A stretch of DNA of 64,000 bases from Lepidonotus clava (GCA_936440205.1 OW387149.1:8390114-8454113); one strand, 5' to 3'. Positions 61,001-64,000 are shown, counted from the stretch's first letter. A program made the numbers and translations. The notes: a model not told the origin generated them from the sequence alone.

Positions 61001-64000
61001 CCCTCATTGTGGCAAAGGATTACCACTGGAGTTGTACTTTTTTCTATGACGATTCTGTCAGGCCATACTATAAGAACACCCTTATAGGGAGGCATCCGAG
61101 GGTTGGAGGATGACCTGCTTGCCAGCGTACGACCCAAGGCCGAAGGCTGCGTGCTGTACGCTGGCTAGAGGGTCATCCGTAGACCAGAGGATGACCCCTA
61201 AGGGTGTTCTATATCAAATATTCCTATATTAAATATTAAATAAAATTTTTATCACCAAAACAGAATACAAAATAATGTTGATAATCATGGTTACAAGGAG
61301 CGGTACATACAACCGGTCAATACAGACTGACCCTTGTACGGACCACTGCTCGGCCGTGCGGGTGATAAATGCTGAGAAGTAGAAGATGCATGAATCGATC
61401 ATTTGGTCTTAGGGGTGTGCGCAGTAGATACACATTATCTCATATATATATAGCCCTCAGTCACAAACTATGGCAGGGTTGAGTTTCTGGGCTAAGACTG
61501 AATATTTGGGGCAAACTGTTGCCATAGTGCCTACTAGTCGAGTTGGGTTCAGTTGGTGAGTGTGGCCGGGGCACCTGGAACTTGGGCGACCACAGGCTTG
61601 AATCCCAGAAGGTATGTGAGTTGGCAGTGCTAGCTCATACAGAATTCAAGACAGCAGTAAAATATTTCTTGTATACAGTCAGAGCTTTTGTCAGAGGACC
61701 AAGTCCTGAATTTTTAATATGTGAGAAATGACTAGATAAATGGAAAAATTATGTCTTGCCATTCAATGGCTCCCTACCCGAACCTCCTTTGTCATTGAAA
61801 AAGCAGGTATGAGAGGAATACTTTCCTGGCTACCCAGATGAAAACAAGCTCTTAAAAGTCTGGAAAACTTTGCCATTGGAAAAAGCAAATATGATAGGAA
61901 TACCTTCCTGGCTACCCAGAAAAAAATGCTCTGGAATGTCTCGGAAACTTCTATGGATCTGCAGTTTGAGACAAAAGATAAGATTGACGAGGTGTAGGAA
62001 GTTGGGAGGGTACAATATAAAGCTTTTATTTTGGTGTGAAAAACGTCAAAGATCTGTTGTGCACAATACATAGTACTTAAGATGCAAGGCAAGGTTGGAC
62101 AGTGCAATACAAAGCTCGTGCAAAACGTCCATAGGTTTGAACGTTGTAGCTAAAAGCAGAGTATCCTTGTGATAAAAGAGAAGACTCAAGAGGCAAAAAA
62201 GGCTGAACAGTGCAAAGAAAGCACTCTTGAATGTAAAAACATCTATATGATTATGCTTGCTATATGCACAATATAGGACTGGAAAGGTTAGGAAGAGTGG
62301 CATTGTGCAATGCAAAGCCCTTATTCTTGTCACTAAAATGCCAATAGATGTGCTGAGGACAACAGTTGTGATTGAAGAGGTGAAGTAAGCTAGAACAGTG
62401 CAATACAGAGCTATTGTTCTTCAATTTAGAAATGTTTATACACTTGTTGTATGTATATAGACAGGATATCATAGGGCTAAAGAGGTGAGATAAATTGGCA
62501 CGTTGTAGTACAAAGCTCTTTGGCCCATCACATGATGAAATGTTAAAGAAATTCAATGTCTCATAACAAGGAAGTTGCTGTTGTGATGGTTACCACTGTT
62601 GGATTGTGTCGGTTCTACTGGGCAGATTTAAATTTTCTAAACAGTGGATCTAAAACTCCTGTGATTTTTCAGCCCAGAAAAATGATTAGAAGTGGGTGAA
62701 ATTTGATGGTGGATTGTTTGCACAACAATGAGTAATTTGACAAAACCATCATTCGCTCTCATATGTGCCATTATGTGATGGGCCATTTGTCCTTGTCTTT
62801 TGGAAGCTGAAGAAGTGAAGGAAGATGGCACAGCAAAACCCAAAGCAGAGGACAAAGTCTGAGTGCTTCTGTCTACCTGTTCAACATTTTCCACCTCTTC
62901 CTCCTCAGCCTCTATCTCTTCTCTTACTTCCTCCTCTTCACTTTCTATAGGAGAGCTGGCCCGGAGAGGCTGGAACCAGCAGCCATGCCATTCAGATTCA
63001 ATTTCACACAATGCTTAATGTTATTACATTCAAAATACTTTTCTCACTTTCTGAAGCAGTTGGAAATATCTTCAAAAGTTGTCAGTATCATTCTAATCAT
63101 CGTCTACTGTATTATTAATATGAAGTCCGTGTTAAAGCTAATGTAACTGAAAAGTAGGTAAATTATTAGATGAAACACAATTTAATCATGACCTGAACAT
63201 GGTTAAGTCTGTATGAATTAAATACTATGATCACAAAAGGAAATTCAAGACAAATATGTATATAAATATATATATTGACCTTGGTACATGAATAAAATAA
63301 TATTAGTTTCAGTCAAAAATATGGTTCCTTATGTACATTAACAGGAGAATACATATTTATCAATCCTTTGGACTGAAGAAACATGCTTTGGTGGCAAAAA
63401 GTAATCATCTCTACTGATAGATGACCTGTGGCACCACCCTTGCTGGCTACAGGAAACGGGTAGGGATACCTGTCAAAGTACTTGTCAATCTGAGTACAAA
63501 GCCGTTCCCCACAAGTACACTGCTGCTGCAATGGGCCACAGGTAGACAGGTAGGGATGGGAGGGGGTACTTGTCAATCAGGGTACATGACCCCTCCCCAC
63601 AGGCATGATGCCACTGACCCCTACCTGCAGACAGCCAATGAGAAGACAGGTGACCGATTGTCTGGCAGTAACAGTGATTGACAGGTGCCAAGACCTCAAG
63701 CCCATCACGAGATAATTGTTACAAATCGGAAACTCTCTGATTTTACACAATACAGAAGTTCTGTGGTAAACTTTTGAGGGCATCCTTACCAATAACCAAT
63801 ATAGGAAGCCCCCAAAGCAAAAATAATCCAATGAGCAGTAATTTTGAACTTCCCACCACAAAAACATACCTACAAACATCCCTCTTACCTGCACTTCCTC
63901 AAGGGGCTCTGGCTCTCCGTCGGACTCCTCTACCTGAGGGGGTGGGGGTGGGTCTGCAGAGTGGTCTGGGGAGGCCCTGGGTCTGTCCCCTGTGATGGCC
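13546..64000 (-). CDS. Filamin-like protein, C-terminal part (spliced gene, 12 exons in window)
   Basis: Filamins are rod-like actin cross-linkers and scaffolds built from ~95-residue Ig-like repeats. Here the exons join in one frame to give an acidic low-complexity stretch followed by four filamin repeats and a stop. Family signatures seen are the strand-G motif G/E-S-P-F/Y-x-V (GSPYHV, GSPFVV, GSPYRP, ESPYVV), the strand-F motif PxxxGxY/F (PPQAGQY, PPDPGFY, PNETGTW, PKKTGAH) and the loop V(K)YDGIPC / ITYNNVPVRGSP. All introns in the repeat part are phase 1, which I used to confirm that no exon is missing between 45809 and 13546. The CH-domain actin-binding head is upstream of 64000. It could be a canonical filamin or a divergent filamin-repeat paralogue; the acidic insert is not one I recognise from vertebrate filamins. 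Introns are long (up to ~13 kb) and loaded with transposons. Confidence 0.9.
13740..13955 (-). mobile_element. tRNA-derived SINE
   Basis: The minus strand begins GGGCTGGGTTGGTCTAGTGG (A box) and, about 30 nt on, has CTGGGTTTGATCCTTGG (B box). The 3' side reaches 'cactcagcaatatttcagc' on the plus strand, a body seen in several invertebrate SINEs. Confidence 0.7.
14010..14250 (-). mobile_element. tRNA-derived SINE, second copy
   Basis: Minus-strand B box GGGGTTCAATCCTGCGC at about 14183-14199. The central plus-strand block 'ccaaggcagaggttctttta' parallels 'ccaaggcaggtgttctttaa' in the copy at 20985-21295. Confidence 0.55.
14251..15739. other. No gene recognised; A-tract at 15078-15100
   Basis: AT-rich DNA. 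The sequence before the A-tract ('agctggaagaacatgtatat') resembles that before the A-tract at 17430-17456 ('aactggaagaacataagcc'), suggesting two 3' ends of one retroposed family. Inverted segments 'atcttcataactaatttggc' (15383) and 'gccaaactagttacgaagat' (15562) bound a ~200-bp fold-back. Confidence 0.5.
15740..16015. mobile_element. Family-B MITE
   Basis: Begins aaggctatattactatatgg with 'gcttgcggcacc'. The right part has 'gcaacgtactgtaaagtgg'. Internal cores 'ggtgccgcaaggtggaatat' and 'ataccaacatgctggtat' are shared with 34299-34705 and 44057-44296. Confidence 0.75.
16016..17924. other. No gene recognised; A-tract at 17430-17456
   Basis: Intronic AT-rich sequence. The possible retroposon 3' end at about 17330-17456 ends in two A-runs. 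Confidence 0.5.
17925..18426. mobile_element. Family-J inverted-repeat element rich in TGCGAC/GCGATATG
   Basis: The left end ataaggcccttttacac is mirrored by gtgtgtaaaaacacctta at the right. The interior repeats 'ctgcgatatg' and 'gatgtcgcag' in both orientations. An internal end-like 'gtgtgtaaaagcctgaat' near 18273 suggests two copies joined or one inserted in another. Confidence 0.75.
18427..19294. other. No gene recognised
   Basis: Intron sequence without supported features. A short palindromic 'cggcctacaaaacggcc' at 19190-19206 suggests an eroded inverted-repeat element. Confidence 0.45.
19295..19513. mobile_element. Family-A MITE, well preserved
   Basis: Left gccatacccactaggcgatt, right aaatcgcctagtgggtatgg. 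About 219 bp. It shows the family's typical internal blocks 'gattcagatcaaacatgc' and 'atactaataggtgatc'. Confidence 0.9.
19932..20070 (+). repeat. Repeat-Q fragment
   Basis: 'gccataaaccagcagc', 'gctgggatacagggtggaat' and 'cctaaaatggttgctgg' match the reverse complement of 56592-56670. Confidence 0.7.
20575..20840. repeat. Family-H repeat
   Basis: 'gttcaggtatctcaacctac', 'ttacattgaaatcaatatt', 'gttatctaagatgtac' and 'attaaaaatcaagc' are shared with 50340-50590, and the first block with about 22763 and 45300. Confidence 0.6.
20985..21295 (-). mobile_element. tRNA-derived SINE with central domain
   Basis: The minus strand begins GTGTGGGGTGGTGAAGTGG (A-box region), then GGCCTGGGTTCAATCCTGGG (B box). 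The body ends in a (ttgg)n tail at about 20990. It is the best-preserved copy of the SINE seen also at 14010-14250. Confidence 0.75.
21296..22114. other. No gene recognised
   Basis: AT-rich intron sequence. The two overlapping open frames at about 21882-22244 partly run through the family-E repeat and show no protein family motif. Confidence 0.5.
22115..22425 (+). mobile_element. Family-E repeat copy
   Basis: Contains 'tcaaactctccctgttgtgc', 'ggctgaaaatttcaggga', 'cagaactgtttacagaatta' and 'cttgttgcgacggtttgg', matching 53543-53815 nearly in full. The ends are gtcgcataac and ttatgcgac, an inverted pair. Confidence 0.75.
22720..23301. other. Family-H fragment and short tandem repeat
   Basis: 'gttcaggtatcgcgacc' at about 22772 is a family-H start. 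At 23096-23180, 'aatccacccaaaactccc' or close variants repeat four to five times. Confidence 0.6.
23302..23463 (-). CDS. Filamin repeat 4, main exon
   Basis: 162 nt, phase 1 to 1, acceptor TTTGCTTACAG, donor GCAG/GTCTGT. It encodes VDASAMAKGTLEIDSD, YLKEGEKKYKVTFVPKKTG and AHDIVVKYDGIPCA: strands B to F of the last repeat. Its codon use is more GC-rich than the surrounding intron, consistent with real coding sequence. Confidence 0.93.
23491..23734. mobile_element. Family-A MITE next to a filamin exon
   Basis: Left gcctcatacccactatgcg, right gtcgcctggtgggtatgggg. It starts only about 27 bp upstream of the acceptor of exon 23302-23463, so it may touch the branch-point region. Confidence 0.85.
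23783..23935. mobile_element. Family-A MITE, left half
   Basis: Left agtcccatacccactagg, then 'cagtcggctgacagatcgg' and 'ccaatatactatactaacag'. The right end is lost. Confidence 0.75.
24274..24396. repeat. (AAAT)n microsatellite
   Basis: About 25 units of aaat with few interruptions, preceded by an A-run. The Tyr/Leu/Ile-rich frames over it are artefacts. Confidence 0.97.
24397..27390. other. Long intronic stretch, no gene recognised
   Basis: AT-rich. A tRNA B-box-like GGGTTCGAATCC (minus, about 24862-24873) has no convincing A box and may be a SINE fragment. A short family-E piece ('gggttttagatctgaatatc') is at about 25590-25610. I see no coding. Confidence 0.5.
27391..27790. mobile_element. 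Inverted-repeat element with internal 12-bp minisatellite
   Basis: 'gttagtgtacatggagctt' at 27378 and 'gtgagtgtgcatggagcttt' at 27775 resemble family edges. At about 27560-27680, 'aaccacnccgac' units repeat about ten times, giving Asn/His- and Thr-rich frames that are not genes. Confidence 0.55.
27791..28015. mobile_element. Family-A MITE
   Basis: Left gccatacccactaggggatt, right ttgcttagtgggtatgggg, full-length by comparison (225 bp). Confidence 0.88.
28190..28400. repeat. Probable eroded inverted-repeat element
   Basis: Starts 'aaaggccttatttcacatac', a word shared with MITE ends, and has 'acattggccatag' and 'cggccgcagaaagtgcc' words of opposite sense. No partner copy is certain. Confidence 0.35.
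28530..28797. mobile_element. Family-A MITE, GC-rich diverged copy
   Basis: Left gccccatacccactaccgg, right aaatcgcctagtgggtatgg. It contains several 'gatcgctgg' and 'cgacgac' words absent from other copies. Confidence 0.85.
28798..29842. other. No gene recognised
   Basis: Includes a 20-bp direct repeat 'atctttgtaactaatttgg' at 28917-28957 and a pair of ~90-bp related segments at 29470-29640 ('tttttcaagccaaatnac' then 'acaatgatatcaaattggaa'). Confidence 0.5.
29843..30023. mobile_element. MITE with GGGGCTGTCCATTAA ends
   Basis: Left ggggctgtccattaatgatg, right catcattaatttatggacag then cccc: near-perfect inverted ends. Related, looser copies lie at 45119-45290 and 46909-47073. Confidence 0.88.
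30287..30535. mobile_element. Family-A MITE, diverged
   Basis: Left gccacataccaactaggc, right tcacttagtggatatgagg. Internal 'gaattggtgtaaaaatcgg' and 'tgataaaatcatgc'. Confidence 0.8.
31184..31321 (-). CDS. Filamin repeat 3 end and repeat 4 start
   Basis: 138 nt, phase 1 to 1. The acceptor CTTATTTTAG gives GFYIIEITYNNVPVRGSPYR, closing repeat 3 with the GSPY motif. ARVVVRNMPVDAVVGEEHSF then opens repeat 4. Donor TTGG/GTAAGG. Confidence 0.93.
31850..31982 (-). repeat. ~36-bp tandem repeat abutting a splice donor
   Basis: Three to four units of 'cttatgtacttaatgaaagg' plus 'cccctttttt' (plus strand) run straight into the donor of exon 31987-32067, whose GTAAGG GGCC belongs to the first unit's edge. 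Confidence 0.8.
31987..32067 (-). CDS. Filamin repeat 3, small middle exon
   Basis: 81 nt, phase 1 to 1, with acceptor TGTCACTCAG and donor CCAG/GTAAGG. It reads GPGGINVEPKITTDGHIVEV then SYVPPDPG: the filamin strand C'-E-F region with the conserved VxYxPxxPG motif. The donor is directly followed (minus strand) by a ~36-bp tandem array. Confidence 0.92.
32414..32560 (-). CDS. Filamin repeat 2 end and repeat 3 start
   Basis: The acceptor GTTGCTTCAG completes Gly and gives GSPFVVEAESVGEVRVSGEG, then RFRLDTSSYPDKPLDIVITG, and donor ACAG/GTGAGT. 147 nt, phase 1 to 1. GSPFVV closes repeat 2. VRVSGEGL resembles the canonical filamin strand-A pattern (V-x-A-x-GxGL), and the rest covers strands B and C of repeat 3. 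Confidence 0.93.
32636..32895. mobile_element. Family-O two-hairpin element
   Basis: The first hairpin runs from ttatcacctgcac to gggtgataag, the second from agaagaccctttggggtc to aaccccggcgggtcttct. The same two-part order is at 37215-37505 and, reversed, at 61072-61375. Confidence 0.75.
32896..33778. other. No gene recognised
   Basis: AT-rich intron between filamin exons. The short frames lack splice sites and family motifs. Confidence 0.5.
33779..33808 (-). CDS. Possible 30-nt cassette microexon
   Basis: The minus strand has a pyrimidine-rich tract ending CTATTTTCCTACAAAG, then 30 nt, then donor ACTG/GTAAGG. It is phase 1 to 1, so it could be inserted between exons 38687-38860 and 32414-32560 without breaking the frame, adding AEVFELVIAT. 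Its sequence resembles the end of the neighbouring exon (DIVITG). It may equally be a decoy; there is no further support. Confidence 0.25.
34073..34892. mobile_element. Nested MITEs: B inside A inside A
   Basis: The outer A copy opens at 34073 (agcccaatacccactggcg) and closes at 34892 (cgcctagtgggtatggggt). An inner A copy occupies 34118-34735 (gagccccataaccactag to gtctagtgggtatggggctc). A B copy (34299-34705, cccatattccactgtgcgg to ccgcaaagtggaatatggc) sits inside the inner A. This is three generations of insertion at one spot. Confidence 0.85.
34893..37214. other. No gene recognised; weak MITE-like pieces
   Basis: About 35218-35340 has words of the GGGG..TTCCA type (ggggccttccagtaattacc). 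About 35830-35885 has a family-O-like 'gcaccggccatcggccgtgt' and 'gggtgataac'. The frame at 36799-36984 is unrecognised and lacks splice support. Confidence 0.45.
37215..37505. mobile_element. Family-O two-hairpin element
   Basis: 'ttatcacccgcatggccgat' to 'gggtaataaa', then 'agaaggacctttggggtcg' to 'cttgcggtccttctt'. It parallels 32636-32895 in order and spacing. Confidence 0.75.
37935..38610 (-). repeat. 55-bp minisatellite built from the filamin exon end and donor
   Basis: Starts of the marker gtcct recur at 37996, 38051, 38106, 38161, 38216, 38271, 38326, 38381, 38435, 38490, 38545 and 38600. This gives 11 units of 55 bp (one of 54), nearly identical. On the minus strand each unit carries GGCTGGGCAGTACC, TCCGTCTACATGG and GTGGAG/GTGAGAGT, matching the end of the exon at 38687-38860 (QAGQYPTSVYVGG) and its donor. 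The outermost copy (37935-37995) is longer and still encodes QAGQYPTSVYVGALQVPG before a donor. There are 12 donor-like sites in total, 11 in the units plus the outer one. Confidence 0.95.
38687..38860 (-). CDS. Filamin repeat 2, main exon (flanked by edge-derived tandem arrays)
   Basis: This 174-nt exon, phase 1 to 1, lies between acceptor GATCTTACAG and donor CCAG/GTGAGA. It encodes VKTAGVKSDRLRVHV, HGDHEFKVTFTPPQAGQYP and TSVYVGGLQVPG, i.e. strands B to F of repeat 2; the strand-G GSPFVV comes from the next exon. Both edges are copied many times in the adjoining introns (38861-39650 and 37935-38610). If the true donor is skipped, the frame reaches a stop at about 38613-38615, before the first donor copy. 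Confidence 0.93.
38861..39650 (-). repeat. ~150-bp tandem array built from the filamin exon start and acceptor
   Basis: About five diverged units of 148-161 bp. Each contains a version of TTCTTACAG/TGA followed by exon-like GGGAGTGAAATTTGACC. The splice-site copies lie at about 39015, 39163, 39324, 39473 and 39626, and the true acceptor at 38861 is the first of the series. Shared internal blocks include 'atggcacttga' and 'aaagggagaaaggag' on the plus strand. A further edge-like copy is near 39725, and related, more decayed units occur at about 41320-41640. Confidence 0.88.
39865..40012. mobile_element. 148-bp palindromic MITE
   Basis: The left arm attagagaggtttagatatt and the right arm aatatctaaacctctctaat are exact inverses. 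The arms continue through ggcccacgtcgacgtgaacg and its mirror to about 45 bp. The loop contains gacgtcacc. It would form a very stable hairpin. Confidence 0.92.
40234..40263. repeat. (TA)n microsatellite
   Basis: About 14 TA units. Confidence 0.95.
40264..42489. other. Intron with scattered repeats, no gene recognised
   Basis: (ccccgg)n at 40563-40586; 'gctacgttgc' words at 40828-40868; decayed units of the 150-bp array at about 41320-41640; and a CpG-rich patch at 42095-42160 with 'cgtcgacgttattac' twice. Near 42185-42225 the minus strand has a tRNA-like A box (CTGAGCGGTAAGGCCTGCG) without a convincing B box. Confidence 0.5.
42490..42636 (-). CDS. Filamin repeat 1 end and repeat 2 start
   Basis: The acceptor GTGTCTGGCAG gives (G)TWTIDVKDAEDQHVVGSPYHV, with the strand-G signature GSPYHVVCYD closing repeat 1. 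VTKAEIVRHYEGRVPWGEPY then opens repeat 2. Donor TATG/GTGAGT. The exon is 147 nt, phase 1 to phase 1. The exon border falls in the middle of a repeat rather than between repeats, which is usual in filamin genes. Confidence 0.9.
42895..42985. repeat. Small inverted repeat
   Basis: 'gtaagacacatagggttgta' and 'tacaaccctacgtgtcttac' face each other across about 40 bp. Confidence 0.75.
43064..43199 (-). CDS. Filamin repeat 1, middle
   Basis: The acceptor TTCATCTTTGCAG is followed by IKTQDTAEQTFKV, later SMYDVTFTPNET. Entry is phase 0, exit phase 1. The best exit is CAG/GCAAGT, a GC donor: no GT donor keeps the frame, and splicing there gives NETG-TWTIDV, exactly the filamin strand F pattern. It covers strands B to E of the repeat. 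The minus-strand frame has no stop. Confidence 0.87.
43529..43721. mobile_element. CAGGGGCGGAT-type MITE
   Basis: The right end is gatcttgtattcgcccctg and the left has a G-run after 'gttgatat'. Internal blocks 'tttcggtggacccctaaact' and 'gggaaatgtcgcc' parallel 2065-2248. Confidence 0.65.
44057..44296. mobile_element. Family-B MITE, complete
   Basis: Left aaggctatattccactatgc, right cgcaaagtggaatatggcc: inverted ends. Cores 'ggtgccacaaggtggaatat' and 'ttccaacatgttgg' are present. Confidence 0.88.
44297..45118. other. No gene recognised
   Basis: AT-rich intron. I see no supported feature. Confidence 0.5.
45119..45290. mobile_element. MITE of the GGGG..TTCCATTAA type
   Basis: Left ggggtgttccattaaatac, right 'agaaggcccattaaattt'. 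Internal 'cagacccccatccctt' mirrors 'tgaccctcttcccctt'. Confidence 0.55.
45379..45599 (+). mobile_element. tRNA-derived SINE with A-tail
   Basis: A-box-like GGTGGCCAACGCCGTTGAGG and B box GGGTTCGAGTCCC lie about 50 bp apart. A unique body follows, ending aataaactgaacc plus an A-run. The tRNA-like head does not fold as a clean tRNA, so it is a SINE rather than a tRNA gene. Confidence 0.72.
45672..45809 (-). CDS. Filamin-like gene, linker plus start of filamin repeat 1
   Basis: The exon has 46 codons. The acceptor is a T run plus AG, the donor is GTAAGTATG, and both ends are phase 0. It opens EEDEPEVVAPP, continues through an Asn/Gly/Val-rich stretch with a local repeat (NGFQNGVHNGV), and ends in beta-strand-like SDVTVVIQSEW and TPLTIH, which is continued by IKTQ in the next exon. 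It is the transition from acidic linker to the first Ig-like repeat. Confidence 0.8.
45922..46154. mobile_element. MITE with TACTGTAAAACC-type ends
   Basis: Left tactgtaaaccccctaattt, right aaattagtggttttacggta. Internal 'ttaagccgcaccc' and 'ttatttaagccgcatcc' direct repeats. Confidence 0.8.
46303..46528. mobile_element. Family-A MITE
   Basis: Left ggccacacccactaggcaac, right aaatcgccaagtgggtatgg. Very similar to 27791-28015. Confidence 0.88.
46600..46706. mobile_element. Family-A MITE, right half
   Basis: 'gggatcataggaacagcc' to aaatcgcctagtgggtatgg. The left part is replaced by other sequence. Confidence 0.75.
46707..46908. mobile_element. Family-B MITE, interrupted by the next element
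   Basis: Left aaggccatattctactacgc, then 'ggcagataccagcatgttg'. The expected right end is cut where the element at 46909 begins. Confidence 0.65.
46909..47073. mobile_element. MITE with GGG..TTCCATTAAGTA ends
   Basis: Left gggaccttccattaagtagg, right acgaacttaatggaaagccc, with a G-run inside. Confidence 0.8.
47074..47732. other. No gene recognised
   Basis: Contains a diverged direct repeat at about 47395-47470 and 47515-47590 ('tttgaatggacaaaaag.aatgtgagt', 'cca..aaattcagttacagagaa'). Confidence 0.45.
47733..48075. mobile_element. Family-G MITE, complete, flanked by TTAA
   Basis: agggaaccaaaagcaatg at the left and gcatttggctccct at the right, each bordered by TTAA (47729-47732, 48076-48079). 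343 bp. The TTAA flank is typical of piggyBac-type target duplications. Confidence 0.85.
48080..50339. other. Intron; SINE-tail fragment at 49256-49330
   Basis: 'gtgagtgagtgagtaatgga' and 'tgctgtacacc' resemble the SINE tail at 6462. The 'gggggggggggg' run is at 49857-49871. I see nothing coding. Confidence 0.45.
50340..50590. repeat. Family-H repeat copy
   Basis: 'cccattgaaatcaatggtaa', 'aataacgtttttcacaaaag' and 'gttatctaagatatattg' correspond to 20630-20790. Confidence 0.6.
50722..50900. mobile_element. Family-B MITE, partial
   Basis: Left aaggccatattacactttac, internal 'ataccaacatgtcggtatcc'. The right end is absent. Confidence 0.55.
50901..51616. other. No gene recognised
   Basis: AT-rich intron. 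About 51408-51610 may be a worn family-F copy ('cattccacatactgattt' to 'catttggaatatagg'). Confidence 0.45.
51617..52696. mobile_element. Family-A MITE split by a TTAA-flanked element
   Basis: The A copy begins aaagccccattaagcgactt and resumes after the insert at gagtcggccgattttagc, ending near 'gtgagtatgaggcttta'. The insert is described separately. Confidence 0.8.
51644..52549. mobile_element. 906-bp TTAA-type element (family P)
   Basis: Ends GGACAATC and GATTGTCC as inverted repeats, extended imperfectly by ..CCATTAT / ATAATGG... Flanked by TTAA on both sides (51640-51643, 52550-52553). No open frame of note. It is probably a non-autonomous piggyBac-like element. Confidence 0.85.
52697..52921. 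mobile_element. Family-A MITE
   Basis: Left agccccatacccactgggtg, right cacctagtgggtatggggc. It abuts the previous A copy head to tail. Confidence 0.85.
53228..53542. mobile_element. Family-D MITE (GGCCCGTTGCACAAT ends)
   Basis: Left ggcccgttgcacaatgggtt, right ctattgtgcaactggcca. Internal gttacaacgaaa / tttcgttgt words in opposite sense. Confidence 0.8.
53543..53815 (+). mobile_element. Family-E repeat, complete-looking
   Basis: Starts 'ctgtgctctgttgcataatg' and ends 'tatgcaatggaacactgtg', an inverted pair. The body matches 22115-22425. Confidence 0.78.
53816..53905. mobile_element. Family-D MITE fragment
   Basis: 'gggccattgcacaatagcga' at the left edge. The right end was not found. Confidence 0.5.
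54248..54550 (+). other. Unrecognised 100-codon open frame
   Basis: MDGKFCAFDTKQSC.. is a non-repetitive frame of 100 codons with mixed composition, stronger than most frames here. It has no convincing splice sites, promoter or family motif. It could be a chance frame, a transposon fragment or part of an intronic gene. Confidence 0.15.
54579..54603. repeat. (TA)n microsatellite
   Basis: About 12 TA units. Confidence 0.95.
55033..55183. mobile_element. CAGGGGCGGAT-type MITE invaded by AT/GT microsatellites
   Basis: Right end ccgaaatcctgtatccgccc then ct, nearly identical to the right end of 2065-2248. The interior is (AT)n at 55041-55090 followed by (GT)n tracts. Confidence 0.6.
55184..55700. 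other. No gene recognised
   Basis: Intron sequence without supported features. Confidence 0.45.
55701..55949. mobile_element. MITE with TCCCCACACGGCAACTAGT ends (family K)
   Basis: Left tccccacacggcaactagtt, right actagtcgccctgtgggga: inverted. The interior repeats cgacgagt / tcgtc words and 'cggacatgtccg', a perfect palindrome. Confidence 0.88.
55950..56591. other. No gene recognised
   Basis: Intron sequence without supported features. Confidence 0.45.
56592..57185. repeat. Repeat-Q, longest copy
   Basis: The right part ('gtctggcagtaacagtgatt', 'gacaggtgccaagacc', 'ttaccaataaccaatatagg') matches 63650-63810. The left part matches 19960-20060 in reverse. It is an unclassified interspersed repeat. 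Confidence 0.75.
57740..58107. mobile_element. Family-D MITE, complete
   Basis: Left gcccgttgcacaataccgat, right ggttattgtgcaatgggcc. Near the middle 'gaattctttaaatca' is followed by its inverse 'tgatttaaagaattc'. Confidence 0.85.
58108..58741. mobile_element. Family-A copy split by a family-F element
   Basis: The F element at 58374-58706 runs 'gcctgtattccacatgctaa' to 'ggtatgtggaatattgcc'. It is bounded by A-like sequence ('gacaggcaatgggtgacc' before; 'aaattgcctagtgggtatgg' after). Confidence 0.65.
58831..59028 (-). CDS. Filamin-like gene, acidic Ser/Glu-rich exon
   Basis: The exon has 66 codons between acceptor ACCAATAG and donor GTAAGT, phase 0 at both ends. It starts KTNEERDISDSEEPEE and ends RGTPTTPE. 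It is rich in Glu, Asp, Ser, Thr and Asn, has no hydrophobic core, and is probably a disordered hinge-like linker before the first filamin repeat in the window. It is followed by a ~13-kb intron, the longest seen here. No other reading frame in this stretch has good splice sites on both sides. Confidence 0.75.
59200..59285. repeat. (CA)-rich low-complexity tract
   Basis: Interrupted cacacaca and cacaaac units. Confidence 0.85.
59286..61071. other. No gene recognised
   Basis: AT-rich intron. 'gaattcaactcgacggtcga' with 'gtagagttgagttgg' near 60960 is a small imperfect palindrome. Confidence 0.45.
61072..61375. mobile_element. Family-O two-hairpin element, reversed
   Basis: 'agaacacccttatagggagg' to 'acccctaagggtgttct' forms one hairpin, whose loop holds 'gccagcgtacg' and 'cgtacgctggc'-like arms. 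'tttatcaccaaaac' to 'gtgcgggtgataaa' forms the second. Confidence 0.72.
61530..61615 (+). mobile_element. Possible tRNA-derived SINE head
   Basis: 'gggttcagttggtgagtgtg' resembles an A box and 'aggcttgaatcccag' a B box, about 40 bp apart. No tail was found. Confidence 0.35.
61785..61930. repeat. ~82-bp direct duplication
   Basis: 'gaggaatactttcctggcta' then 'cccag' recurs as 'taggaataccttcctggcta' then 'cccag', each preceded by 'cattg.aaaaagca'. Confidence 0.8.
61975..62550. repeat. Degenerate ~100-bp satellite, about six units
   Basis: The core 'gaacagtgcaatacaaagct' or close variants recur at about 62010, 62095, 62205, 62303, 62393 and 62500. Each is followed by a 'gaaatg..tatatgattgttg' and 'aagaggtgagg' region. 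The frames read across it are by-products. Confidence 0.75.
62555..62725 (-). mobile_element. Family-E repeat, partial
   Basis: Plus strand 'gatctaaaactcctgtgatt', 'tcagcccagaaaaatgatta' and 'cataacaaggaagttgctgt' match the reverse complement of 22115-22425. Confidence 0.7.
62928..62969 (-). CDS. Filamin-like gene, short acidic exon
   Basis: Acceptor GGTTCCAG and donor GTAAGAG bracket 14 codons, PLRASSPIESEEEE, with phase 0 on both sides, matching the exons before and after. The frame stays open past the donor through a Glu-rich run ending VENVEQ, followed by a second, weaker phase-0 donor (GTAGAC), so a longer form is possible. The polypyrimidine tract of the acceptor is weak. I support the exon mainly by phase, acidity and context between the neighbouring acidic exons. 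Confidence 0.5.
63010..63415. other. No gene recognised
   Basis: AT-rich intron between the acidic filamin exons. Confidence 0.45.
63416..63812. repeat. Repeat-Q copy with internal duplication
   Basis: 'gggtagggatacctgtcaaa' and 'aggtagggatgggagggggt', each followed by 'acttgtcaatc.gggtac', form two units of about 110 bp. The right part matches 57000-57185. Confidence 0.72.
63889..64000 (-). CDS. Filamin-like gene, acidic linker exon (5'-most exon seen, possibly partial)
   Basis: The minus strand reads Pro-rich then acidic residues and ends EEVQ followed by donor GTAAGAGG, phase 0. The frame is open to the window edge. A strong internal acceptor (CCCCACCCCCTCAG) would instead start the exon at 63933, giving 15 codons, VEESDGEPEPLEEVQ. 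The two options cannot be separated from sequence alone, and the 45-nt version has the better polypyrimidine tract. The product is low-complexity and probably disordered. Confidence 0.6.
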
